Source: Acidobacteria bacterium AH-259-L09
GTDB taxonomy: Bacteria; Acidobacteriota; UBA6911; RPQK01
Assembly (NCBI GenBank): GCA_027717875.1
Contig: JALLOL010000012.1
Coordinates: forward strand, 1 to 23,436
Direction: 5' to 3'
Length of the DNA stretch: 23,436 nt
The notes below the pieces were generated by a model. That model made no database searches, was not told where the DNA came from, and saw only the letters and a list, made by a program, of their open reading frames with translations. Each line of letters opens with the position of its first letter. The stretch's first letter is position 1. Shown here in pieces: positions 6,504 to 14,900 of this stretch. The translations under genes were made by a program, and so were the position numbers.

Positions 6504-6536
6504 CCAGGGAGGGACCCCTTTTCACCCCCTCCCTGG
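6504..6536. repeat. 10-bp inverted repeat before integrase fragment
   Basis: CCAGGGAGGG (6504-6513) and CCCTCCCTGG (6527-6536) flank 13 nt directly upstream of the integrase fragment. It may belong to that mobile gene's control region. Confidence 0.5.
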
Positions 6537-6550
6537 AAAGGAGATAGCAC

Positions 6551-6752
6551 ATGACGCCATTACGTCAACGCATGATTGAGGATATGCAATTGAGGGGGTT
6601 CTCGGCAAGGACTCAGGAGTGCTACGTGGCCGCCGTGCGCCAGCTAGCCCAGCACTATCACCGGAGCCCGGACCAATTCACCGAGGAGGACCTATCTGGC
6701 CAACGTGAAGAAGGTGGCCCGGGCCAACCACCGGCCGGGGCGCTTTGACCGA
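6551..6752 (+). pseudogene. tyrosine recombinase, N-terminal fragment
   Basis: ATG at 6551 after AAAGGAG encodes MTPLRQRMIEDMQLRGFSAR, then TQECYVAAVRQLAQHYHRSP and DQFTEEDL. This is the SAM-like N-terminal DNA-binding domain of phage-integrase-type recombinases. The frame then slips, and the homologous reading continues as YLANVKKVARANHRPGRF. Similarity stops near 6750, so the whole catalytic domain (R-H-R-Y) is missing. It is not recognisable as an integron integrase: too little remains and the IntI-specific insert lies in the lost part. Confidence 0.75.
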
Positions 6753-6757
6753 AAAAT

Positions 6758-7102
6758 CTACGCCTGCTCTATAGGCAACCCGAACAGATTAGAGTCCTGT
6801 AACTTCTTGACTCCTCGTACAGCGCGGGTCTCATTCAAAATGGCCTTTAACGCAGGATCGCCCTGGTTCACAGTAACAATCCGAGACAACTCAAGTAGCT
6901 TATCCTGACCGAGAGTAGAAGCGAATTTCTGGACGAATTCTCCGAGAGCTTTCAGCTTACCTCGTTCGAGCCAAGGAGCTGAGAGAACGAGATCCCAGTT
7001 GTCTTGAGCGCCCTCACGGAGGAATAAGCCGAACAACGTGAACCTGCCATGCTCGTGTTCCACCTCCTCAATAAAGGCCAGTAATTCATTAGTATCAATC
7101 AT
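6758..7102 (-). CDS. unknown HEPN-partner protein
   Basis: A 114-residue protein beginning MIDTNELLAFIEEVEHEHG, with RFTLFGLFLREG, NWDLVLSAPWLERGKLKAL and ELSRIVTVNQGDPALKAIL. I recall similar unnamed proteins next to HEPN genes but no established function. ATG at 7102 is chosen because it overlaps the stop of the HEPN gene (ATGA), giving a coupled two-gene unit; a longer open frame to 7216 overlaps HEPN coding and is rejected. It has an alpha/beta composition and no signal peptide. No nucleotidyltransferase G-S motif is present, so it is not a classic MNT partner. The frame is intact although the HEPN gene is interrupted. Confidence 0.7.
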   Translation of the reverse strand: MIDTNELLAFIEEVEHEHGRFTLFGLFLREGAQDNWDLVLSAPWLERGKLKALGEFVQKFASTLGQDKLLELSRIVTVNQGDPALKAILNETRAVRGVKKLQDSNLFGLPIEQA

Positions 7103-7770
7103 AAAGCTGCTAAAACCGTCTTTGCCGAAGTCAGCATTGCGATCGCGTCTGTCGCCGACGCACTGCCGATTGGGTAATAGCGTGCGTCGGGATCCCACCC
7201 AGCCACGACTGACCATTCAGCCATATGCTTAGTGCCTCGCTCCGTAAATACGATGACGTTTGCTGATGGGGCTTGCGAGGCGAGGTCAAGGAGCGAGGAG
7301 GAGGCGATGCCGGGACATCGGCGACGAGGAGCGACACCGAGATCGCCCGCAACCCCCATCAGCCCGAAGGGTGGCGGCGGGACGGCGTCGATTTCTTTGT
7401 CACTCCTCCTCCACGATACACACCGGCATCGCGTCGTCGTCGCTTCGCGAACTCGACGCCGTCGCGCTCGTCACAAACGTCATCGTATTTACGGAACGAG
7501 GCACTTAGTCTTGATCGTTTCTTCGACGCCGGACAAGTGAAGCAGAGCATCGAGATCATGCGTCTTAAAACTCTGGTATTTCTCAAACTCCCTCCTCGAA
7601 GAGGGATAACCCTGCCACTTGAGTGTACGGCAGATCCTCGCCTTGAGAGCTATCTCGATCACGTACCCGCACAGGTAGACCGCGCCATCGTGACGGCGTG
7701 AGTGAAGGAGCACCTCCGCGTCCTTCAATCGAGCTCGGGCAATCTTTCGCAGTTCTGATCGGTCTATCAC
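7099..7770 (-). pseudogene. HEPN-domain gene interrupted by a MITE
   Basis: The 5' part encodes IDRSELRKIARARLKDAEVL, HDGAVYLCGYVIEIALKARI, SFKTHDLDALLHLSGVEET and IKTK, typical of HEPN proteins. It is cut by the 271-bp element. The 3' part encodes AEWSVVAGWDPDARYYPIGS and DAIAMLTSAKTVLAAL. Removing the element and one 5-bp duplication joins the frames as IKTK-HMAEWSVV with nothing lost, giving about 131 residues. GTG at 7770 is the likely start. A canonical R-x4-6-H RNase motif is not seen, so nuclease activity is uncertain. As it stands only truncated pieces can be made. Confidence 0.88.
7233..7503. mobile_element. MITE with 30-bp inverted repeats and 5-bp TSD
   Basis: A 271-bp non-coding element. 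Terminal inverted repeats (7233-7262 and 7474-7503) begin TGCCTCG, contain TCCGTAAATACGATGACG, and match at 29 of 30 positions. Flanking CTTAG at 7228-7232 and 7504-7508 is a direct 5-bp target-site duplication. An inner inverted pair CTGATGGGG / CCCCATCAG (near 7263 and 7354) adds a second hairpin. It encodes no transposase, so it must have moved using one supplied elsewhere. Family unknown. Confidence 0.93.
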
Positions 7771-7794
7771 GTCATTTCTGCGACGTAGTCCGAC

Positions 7795-7858
7795 ACCTAA
7801 CGGCTGGGAGCTCAGCGGGCGCGTGCTTGCGCGCGTCCGCTGGAGCGAGTTGTTAGAC
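7795..7858 (+). other. attC recombination site G
   Basis: R'' ACCTAAC (7795-7801) and R' GTTAGAC (7852-7858), both fitting the RYYYAAC/GTTRRRY consensus. Arms GAGCTCAGCGGGCGCG and CGCGTCCGCTGGAGCGAG pair with a bulge. The TAA of the small gene at 7853-8041 (minus) lies in R'. Confidence 0.85.
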
Positions 7859-8041
7859 GCCACGTCTCTGCCTTGGACGCGCTGGTTCCCTGGGTGGGAG
7901 AGTCACTACAGTGAGGCGGGCGGACTTCTCCTGCACACGAAGATCGGCCACGATTCGATCAAGATCGTAGCCATGTGCGGCCGCGTGTTTTTCGCGAATC
8001 CGCCGGACTTCATCGAGGATCTCGTCTTTGTTCGTTTTCAC
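7853..8041 (-). CDS. small PIN-partner protein, putative antitoxin
   Basis: A 62-residue protein starting at GTG 8041 (GGAGG 8 nt upstream): MKTNKDEILDEVRRIREKHA, AAHGYDLDRIVADLRVQEKS and then a proline/arginine-rich tail. Short proteins of this kind (E-V-R-x-I-R ... Y-D-L-D) commonly sit directly after PIN genes of the type found here. The start lies inside the 3' end of the frame-corrected PIN gene (about 30 nt overlap). The putative antitoxin role is inferred from this pairing. Its stop codon lies within attC G. Confidence 0.7.
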   Translation of the reverse strand: MKTNKDEILDEVRRIREKHAAAHGYDLDRIVADLRVQEKSARLTVVTLPPREPARPRQRRGV

Positions 8042-8512
8042 TGGTTAATTCCTCCGGAGTGCAGATCACAGGTGGTTCATAACCACACTCGCGGCAAACT
8101 GCCTCGATCCCACTCCGCATTGTAGCATTTGCGATGTGCCGACAGTTCTCCACGTTAGCAGGTAATCCATGCCATGCACTGTCGCAAGCGCAATATGCAG
8201 CGCGTCTTCTACGGACGTCCGGGTAACAGCACCTTGATCCACAAGAACCCGAGCCAGTTCCACCGCCTCGTCGGTAAGCGCCAAGACCCGAAGTCCCTGT
8301 AAAAGCGATAGTCTCCGTGCGGCTGCTTCTTTGTCCCCTTCGGCTGCCTCACGGATCACTACCTGAGAGACAAAGAGGTCATAGGCAGCCCGGCCTTCGA
8401 GCATCCACTCACGAGTGATCTGTTGATGCGCGGCCACAACAAGATCACGGCCCGGTAATGCCACCGCGTAGCTGACCACCGTGGTTTCAAGATACACACG
8501 TGGTTTGCCCAT
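8010..8512 (-). pseudogene. PIN-domain toxin gene, 2-nt frameshift
   Basis: Starts MGKPRVYLETTVVSYAVALP (ATG 8512, AAAGG upstream). Acidic residues Glu9, Glu55 in VVIREAAEG and Asp103 in TSVEDALHIALA fit the PIN fold. After MDYLLTW the expected NCRHIANATM reads only in another frame: the DNA has TGGAGAAC where TGGAAC is expected, an apparent 2-nt insertion near 8144-8150. In that second frame the protein continues IEAVCRECGYEPPVICTPEE and LTSE to a stop at 8010. Without correction, translation runs to 8066 with an unrelated tail. The last acidic residues and C-terminal strand are affected, so the toxin is probably inactive. Confidence 0.82.
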
Positions 8513-8531
8513 CAACCTTTGAGGCGTCGCT

Positions 8532-8822
8532 CTGTTAGTCCAGGTTCGCAATCTGGCCAGCCACGTACTGGCCCTGATGTTGCGTCAGTTTCCTGAAGAC
8601 TGGCAGAGCGTTTATGCCATTCGACCCCTGCTGGTGGAAACGCTGGTGGACGGACAACGCTATGCGGGCACCTGCTACCGGGCGGCCAACTGGCAATATG
8701 TGGGATGGACTCAAGGCCGGGGCCGAATGGACCGTCAACACCGGCGCCACGGAGCCTCACCCAAAAAGGTCTTTGTCTATCCCTTGAGTAAGCACACCCG
8801 GCAAGCCTTACGTCAACTGTGA
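8532..8822 (+). pseudogene. DruA-like (DUF4338) C-terminal fragment
   Basis: Frame from about 8535: VQVRNLASHVLALMLRQ, DWQSVYAIRPLLVETLVD, GQRYAGTCYRAANWQYVG, TQGRGRMDRQHRRHGASPKK and VFVYPLSKHTRQ. This is the conserved C-terminal half of DUF4338, the family of DruA from Druantia defence systems. Many DUF4338 genes instead sit beside transposases, as here. The N-terminal half is absent: coding similarity begins at 8535, right after a GTTAG that resembles an attC R' box. No other Druantia genes are nearby, so a defence function is not supported. Confidence 0.78.
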
Positions 8823-8832
8823 AAAACACACG

Positions 8833-10300
8833 ATGAAATCCCTTCCGGATCCCAAAGAGCTGAAGCGCCAGAGAGAAGAAATTTCTCGTCTGCACCAGGA
8901 AAACCGCCATCTAAAAGAAGGACTGCGCCGCTTGCAGCAAGAAAACCGCGCTTTAAAAGAAGACCACACAGCTGTGAAAGCAAAAAAGAAAGCTCTGGAA
9001 CAAGAAAACCAACGGCTGCAAAGGGAAAAGCGCCAGCTTTAGGAGAAAGTCGAGGAGTTAGAGGGGGCTTCGTTTCGTCAAGCCGCACCTTTCCGTCGCC
9101 AGGAAAAAAAGAAGATTCCGGTTGAAAAAGGCAAGAAGCCGGGACGCAAAAAAGGACATCCGGGCAGCTATCGTCCTATCCCCGAACAGATCGATGAAGC
9201 GGTTGAGGTGCCCCGGCAGGGGTGTCCGCATTGTGGCGGTGCGGGTGCACGATGTGCATCCCATCGAACAGTACATCGAGGAAATCCCTGAATTTCGGCC
9301 TCGCGTCACCCAAATCACCACTTATCAAGCTCAATGTGAGCGTTGTGGGCCAGTTCAAAGTTTTCATGCTCTGCAAACTTCCACCGCTCGGGGAGCGGCT
9401 CAAGTTCAGTTAGGACCTCGAGCTCTGTCGCTCGCCGTTCAGCTCAATAAAGAGCTCGGCTTAACCATGAGAAAGAGCTGCCAAGTTTTCAACCAATTGG
9501 CGGGGCTGCAAATCACACCGGGTGGCTTATCCCAGGCTCTGGATCGGGTAGCCAATCAGGTTGAACCCCTGCATCAGCAACTCCTCTGTGAGATGCGCCA
9601 AGCCTCGGCCGCCTTTGTGGATGAAACCAGTTGGTGGGTCGGCAAACCGGGCTGGTGGCTATGGACCTTCACCAATCCAGACACCACCCTTTTTCAGGTG
9701 GAACCCAGCCGCAGCTCTCAGGTGGTCCAGAAGATCTTAGGAGAAGAGTTCCAGGGAATTTTAGTCAGTGACTGCCTCGCCAGTTATGACCCTCTTCCTT
9801 ATCGGAAACACAAATGTATTAGCCATCATCTCAAGGCCATCTCGCAAGCTCAAGATCGTCCCGATACCCCAGATCCCACCTTCCTCAACCAGTGGGTCTT
9901 ATTCTTCAAATCCGTCTCTTCGGCCTATTCACTGGCTGTCTCTAAAGATCCAGAGAACAGCCCTAAACTGATTCCACGATTCGAGTCCTGGCGGGATCAA
10001 CTTCTGGCCCAGGTGCTCACCCAACCAGGCGACCGTATCATTCAGCAAAGATTAAAAAAGCACCGCCATCATCTGCTCGGCTGCCTCTATGATAGCGCTG
10101 CGGAGCCCACTAATAACCGAGCCGAGCGCGCCCTCCGCCCGGCCGTCATCGCACGCAAGCTCTCCTGTGGCAACAAAACCACTAAAGGAAAACAAACCTG
10201 GGAAATCCTCGCCAGTCTCGCCGCTACTGCCCGTCAAAGAAATATCGACCTCGTCCACTACCTAACCCCCCATCTCTCCCTGTCTCCTCAAACCCGCTAA
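8833..10300 (+). pseudogene. IS66-family transposase, stop and frameshift
   Basis: Frame 1 from ATG 8833 encodes a long coiled coil (ELKRQREEISRLHQENRHLK and onward). It meets a TAG at 9040-9042, then continues with AAPFRRQEKKK, GKKPGRKKGHPGSYRP and the zinc-ribbon half CPHCGG. Near 9236-9242 the frame shifts by one base and runs open to 10300: VRVHDVHPIEQYIEE, CERCG (second half of the ribbon), FVDETSWW, LVSDCLASYDPL and NNRAERALRPAVIARKLS, which carry the DDE residues of the IS66 group, then QTWEILASLAATARQR. IS66 partners TnpA/TnpB are absent; the DUF4338 fragment lies where they would be. With two lesions it is presumably immobile. Terminal inverted repeats were not found. Confidence 0.9.
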
Positions 10301-10452
10301 ACACGTACGAAGCCCACGGCTCTGAAATATTCCTCGACGGCTCCATCAGAGCCGCCAGGCTTTAGGCCGCGGGCCGGTGCCTGAAAGGGCGGCATTCAGG
10401 TCATTGGAAAGGGGGTCTGAGCCTCTCCGCTACGCCTGGCGGATTCGATCCT
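10301..10452. other. intergenic stretch with palindromes
   Basis: No gene. Contains the REP-like palindrome at 10349-10375 and CCTGAA...TTCAGG at 10381-10401. Confidence 0.5.
10349..10375. repeat. REP-like palindrome, intergenic copy
   Basis: GAGCCGCCAGGCTTTAGG followed by CCGCGGGCC; the same element as in both S26B genes, with one extra base in the left arm. Confidence 0.6.
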
Positions 10453-10668
10453 TCAGGGGCTAGCGGTCAGCAGGTTTTGGACGGTGATCGTTGCGAGGGT
10501 GTCCGGCAGAAGGCGATGGCTCACGTCTAGGATCTCTATTCCAATAAGACGCTTTTGGTCATCCAGGTCGACGGTGAGCCCGTCTTCAATGTCGATGTTA
10601 TCCACAGGCTTGGCATCCCGGAATCGGATGTAGAGCGCATTTGCTTCGGGGTCGTATTCAATCCGCAT
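10453..10668 (-). CDS. DUF2283 family protein
   Basis: A 71-residue DUF2283 protein: MRIEYDPEANALYIRFRDAK, PVDNIDIEDGLTVDLDDQKR, LIGIEILDVSHRL. ATG at 10668 is preferred to an upstream in-frame start because AGGAGG lies at the right distance and the family begins there. It follows a DUF4258 gene whose frame-corrected stop overlaps this ATG. The gene is intact, while the copy at 1027-1110 is a fragment. It is divergent from the S26B/giant operon. Confidence 0.87.
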   Translation of the reverse strand: MRIEYDPEANALYIRFRDAKPVDNIDIEDGLTVDLDDQKRLIGIEILDVSHRLLPDTLATITVQNLLTASP

Positions 10669-10907
10669 TGGCTCCTCCTGCAAACCTCCGTTTTGGCGTG
10701 AGGGTGATCACAATGCGTCGCGCCGGTTCATCTCTGAACGTCACACGCAACCACTGCCCATGAGCTCCCCGTTTCCACGCGTGTTGACGTCCCGAAAGCC
10801 CCAGCGGTCACTTTCTCGGCATGCTCCAGCACCTCTGGCACTTCCTCTTGGCGGATCTCGTACAAGCGCATGCGGTTGCGGGCATGGCGGGTGAAGTACA
10901 ACTCCAT
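10658..10907 (-). pseudogene. DUF4258 gene, single-base frameshift
   Basis: ATG at 10907 opens MELYFTRHARNRMRLYEIRQ, EEVPEVLEHAEKVTAG, the DUF4258 pattern of helix, short loop and helix. At the G4 run (10799-10802) the expected strand part is found only in another frame: LSGRQHAWKRGAHGQWLRVT, then FRDEPARRIVITLTPKRRF, ending in a TGA that overlaps the DUF2283 ATG. Loss of one G restores about 83 residues. As read, the protein stops early with an unrelated tail (a longer open frame continues to 10728). A sequencing error in the homopolymer is possible. Confidence 0.8.
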
Positions 10908-10939
10908 CCAAATAAGTGTACCAAGCTTAGCCAGGTATA

Positions 10940-10979
10940 GTTTACACCATGATTGATTCTTTATAAACCCTGTGTAAAC
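10940..10979. repeat. inverted repeat GTTTACAC / GTGTAAAC
   Basis: GTTTACAC (10940-10947) and GTGTAAAC (10972-10979) are perfect 8-bp inverted copies in the divergent region between DUF4258 and S26B. A GTGTAAAC also precedes copy 1 at about 1161-1168. Possible operator or old element end. Confidence 0.5.
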
Positions 10980-10980
10980 A

Positions 10981-11205
10981 GGAGTTGACATTTTGTGCCC
11001 ACTTAGGGATTTTCCCCCCACAGTAAACCCCCCTCAATTTTACCTATAACTAACTGATTAATAACGAGTTAATGCACATCTAATGAGCATGTCATGAGAC
11101 CTCTAAGAAATGGCACACAACGTGCTTTAAGAAGATCTACTTGAGTCCGAAGTATAGGCACCGGTACACCGATCGGGTAGGGGGCCTGGTTAAAGGATGA
11201 GGCAA
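10981..11205 (+). promoter_or_regulatory. conserved leader of the S26B locus, copy 2
   Basis: Aligns throughout with 1165-1395. TTGACA at 10985-10990 is a possible -35, though the hexamer 17 nt on (GATTTT) is a poor -10; TATAAC near 11046 is an alternative -10. About 150 nt of leader then precede the ATG, with CTAC / GTAG segments able to close a stem. Confidence 0.5.
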
Positions 11206-11883
11206 ATGTCTAACGGTCTAGCATCGAAATTATTTCTTGATCTGACGGCTGAGCTTTTGAGCCGTGGTACCAGCGTGTGCTTCAGGCCCAGTGGGAGAAG
11301 TATGTATCCCAGCATCCAAGAGGGAGAGCTCATTACGGTGGAGCCTGTTCAACCGCCCGATGTCAAACGGGAGGATATTATCCTGTACCGCTCTGAGAGG
11401 GGCGTCATTGCCCATCGGGTGGTCGAGGTGAGCGGTTCACAGGCTGAACCGAGCGCATACGGAGCCGCAGGCTTTAGCCTGCGGGCCTCTTCGAGCAACT
11501 CCCAGGAGGAAACCCTGGTGCTCAGGCTGCGGGGCGATGCCTCTCTCTGCTGCGACGAACCCGTTGCGGGGCAGCAAGTCTTAGGCCGGGTCGTTGGTGT
11601 TCAGCGAAATGGCCGATCCATCCAACTGGCCAGTCGGGGAGCCAAAGTGTGGCACAAGGCCCGCCGGTTGGCCTCTCGGCTCAAAGGGCGGATCTGTGGA
11701 GGCGGGATCGGTTCTCAGTCTGATCTCGACTTTTTTGCGAAAGCCCTTAACCGTTGTTCAAGATCAACTCCGTTCAATCAAAGAATTTGTAAAAGTGATC
11801 CTGCAAAGGCCCATAAACTGGTCAGGATTCCTCGGTCCAATCGTGGCGTGGATGTTGCGCCTGCTAGGAAGTCGTCTGCATAG
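11206..11883 (+). CDS. S26B-type signal-peptidase-like protein
   Basis: A 225-residue S24/S26-superfamily peptidase. Ser32 in GRSMYPSI is the nucleophile; His70 in RGVIAHRVV replaces the lysine of bacterial LepB, as in SipW/Sec11-type S26B enzymes; Asp111 in LRGDAS and Asp117 in CCDEPV complete the site, followed by VLGRVVGVQR. No N-terminal membrane helix is present, which is unusual for a signal peptidase. Residues 86-94 are encoded by a REP-like palindrome. ATG 11206 has GAGG 4 nt upstream and aligns with copy 1. It directly precedes the giant exoprotein gene, so processing of that product is a reasonable guess. The annotated C-terminus after a T6 run (11731-11736) looks non-protein-like; the +1 frame ends with a hydrophobic helix and overlaps the next gene. 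Confidence 0.83.
   Translation: MSNGLASKLFLDLTAELLSRGTSVCFRPSGRSMYPSIQEGELITVEPVQPPDVKREDIILYRSERGVIAHRVVEVSGSQAEPSAYGAAGFSLRASSSNSQEETLVLRLRGDASLCCDEPVAGQQVLGRVVGVQRNGRSIQLASRGAKVWHKARRLASRLKGRICGGGIGSQSDLDFFAKALNRCSRSTPFNQRICKSDPAKAHKLVRIPRSNRGVDVAPARKSSA
11461..11487. repeat. REP-like palindrome inside S26B coding region
   Basis: CCGCAGGC TTTA GCCTGCGG (11465-11484) is a perfect 8-bp stem within a 27-nt in-frame unit that adds GAAGFSLRA to the protein between the His and the Asp motifs. Confidence 0.75.
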
Positions 11884-11901
11884 GAAAAGTTCAAAATTAT
11901 C

Positions 11902-14900
11902 ATGCTGAATTACAAAAAACGGCCCACCAAAGCGTTGACACGACTCGCTGCGGCAAAAATTCTTGAGCTTCTACTTCTCTGTGTAACCCTCTTGGCCTTT
12001 GTGTCGGGGGTCGAGGCACAAACGACGGTTCAAGCCGTTGCTGGAGACGACCCTACTAACAGCGCCCAGCGGAAAATCTTTCGCTCTACAGGACTCGCAG
12101 ACAACCGTTACTTTGCCTTCTACTATACCGGAGCCGATCTAGTCTGGGAAGCATCAACCGATAGCTCAGGAGACACCTGGACTGGCACGCAGAATGCCAT
12201 TTTTACTGCAACTCAAAACCTGGGTTCCGATCATCTGGCGGTCTTATATGATTCTACGAACCAAAAAGTTCATGTGGCACTGGCTCAGGAAACAGCCTTA
12301 GAGCTCCGATTTCGAAGAGGAACTGTAGGCACCGGCGGAACCATCACCTGGGATTTCGCTGATCTGGATCTAGTCCCTGCTGATCCTCCAATGGGTGGCA
12401 TCAATATATTTTTAGGTCATGATGAAAGTGGCAACGCTGACCGAGTGTGGATTTTCTATGATCTGGTCGATACATCTTGGAATTATTTCCGATCAACTGT
12501 TGTCTCAACTGGAGCTTTGAACAACACCGCAAACTGGACGACTGAAAGCACCATTACTGACCCGAGTGGGACAACCGCTACCCATGGTCCGGTATTTTTT
12601 CTGACCCGTTCAACCGGTAACCCTCGAGGGGTCTTCTACGCCACTATTGACACTTCTTCATCACTCTTTCGCTGTACCTGGGATGGTGTAGGGTTCGATA
12701 CAAACTGGACTTGTAACACCATTACAAACGCAATTAATTCATCCAATCCCAACCGCCGGCTTTCAGGAGTAGGTTTGGGTACGGTGCTCCACGTGGTCTA
12801 TCTTGATGGGTCAGACAAATCACAGTACCGCAACTTTGACCTCGCAACCAACACGGACAGCGGGGAAACGACCATTGATGCCACGAACGTCTACAAACAA
12901 GTGGCTCTTTCCACTGACGGCACCAAACTTTTTGCGTTTGTGCGGGGAGATGAGGGAGCGCCATTCTTCAGTGATGACTTTAACCGGGCCAATAGCACCA
13001 ATCTCGGTGCCAACTGGACTGAAGATCAAGGCGATTGGCAGATTACGTCCAATCAACTCGTCCCACCCGCGACTCTTGATAATATTGTTCGTGCGACAGG
13101 CTTTACACCGTCTTCAGCAAATTATCGCGTTCAGGTGGATGTTACTAGTGCTCCAGAGACCGTGGGTGTTTCGGTTATCGCCCGCGCCACTGATGCGAGT
13201 AACTTTTATGAGGTTTTGTACAACCAGGCTGACGGGATTTTACAAGTGTGGAAAGAAGTGGCTGGAACCAGAACCCAAATTGGCACAGATGTGACAGTTC
13301 CAGCTACGGATACACCTACCCTTGCTATTGATGTCAATGGCACCACCATTAAAAGCTTCTATAAGGGGGTAGAGAAACACTCCATCACAGATACGGCTTT
13401 GAGTGCGACGGGATTTGGGGGGGTACGATTGGAAGATGGTGTTCCACCCACCTTAGATAATTTCAAAATTCCTGATACCAACCCCACCGATAAAGGTGAT
13501 CTCTATCGCTACGAGCGAGATGGGGGAACCTGGGGCACCCGGACTTTAACCATCGATGAAATCTCAGCGAATCTGGCAGGAAGTTTGAATGCAGATGCAG
13601 AGATGCGGGACAACATAATTGCTCTTTTATATTCAAACGATGCAGGAGCTAACGATGACGTAAAATTCGCGAAATTCGTCAACGACGCCACCACCATTGG
13701 GGACGGCACCAATCCTGCCAATGCCACCATTGCCCCGGGAGCTTCAGCCACCATGCTGGATGCTTTTACTCTCCAGGCAAGCACCGGAACCGATACCGTT
13801 ACGGCAGCAACCGTTACTCTGGCCACGGGCACCTCGGCCGGAATCAGCCTGGTCGAGATTACGAGCGATGACGGAGTGACGACGGTCTATGGGTCGGCCT
13901 CCAACCCGCCCAGTGACACCGTCTCGTTCAGCCCGCTCACCATCAACATTCCGGTTACCAGCACCTTAACCCAGTTCAAGGTGCGCATCACCCCCAAGAG
14001 CCATGCCGCCATGCCGGCTCCCGCCGGATCCGAATATGCGGTCACCGGCACCATCACCTCCTTTACCAGCACCAACACCCAGGCAGGGACCGACGCGGCC
14101 AGCGCGACGATCACCATTGATAACCTCTCACCGGGCAATGTGACCGGAGCCAGCGCCTCCGCCGGCGACACCCAGGTCACCGTTAGCTGGACCAATCCCA
14201 CCGATACTGACTTCTCCAATGTGGTGATATTGCGAAATACCACTACTATCAGTGATATTCCCGCTGAAGGCTCCTCACCGGCCCTGAATAGTACGATTGG
14301 TACCAGCATCGTGCGTTTTACTGGGTCAGTTTCCCCTTTGACAGACACCGGTCTGACCAATGGCCAAATCTACTTTTACCGGATATTTGCCAAGGACACC
14401 CGTGGCAACTACTCGGCCACCGGAGTTGAGGTCTCCGCCACCCCGGCCGTTCCCGTTCCCGATCTGCAGCAAATCCACTACCGCTGGAGAAATGATGATG
14501 GCGGCGAGGGGGCTTCTGGCGGGGGTGGCTGGTGGAACACCAGCTGGCTGAAGCGAAGGAAAATCACCTTTGATAACTCCCTCCAGACGGTCGACGCCCT
14601 GAACAACTTCCCGGTACTGGTGTCGCTCAGCGACCCTGCCAACATCGACTACACAAAAACTCACAATTCAGGATGGGACATTCGCTTTATCGATGACGAT
14701 GGCACCACCGAGTTGAGCTATGAGATTGAGAAATGGGATGAGACCGGAACCTCAACCGTCTGGGTGAAAGTTCCCAACATCCCTGTCGGCTCCAACACCG
14801 ACTTCATCTGGATGTACTACAACAATAGTGCAATCGTATCAGATACATCAACCCCCACCGCGGTGTGGGACGCCAGCTACAAGGGCGTGTGGCATCTCAA

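Noticed and set aside
6551..6752. Integron integrase for the attC cluster
   Set aside because: Only the SAM-like N-terminal domain remains, and it resembles generic phage-type or IS-associated recombinases; nothing IntI-specific can be seen.
8532..8822. Druantia defence system
   Set aside because: Only half of a DUF4338 protein is present and no druB-E-like genes are nearby; transposase association explains it better.
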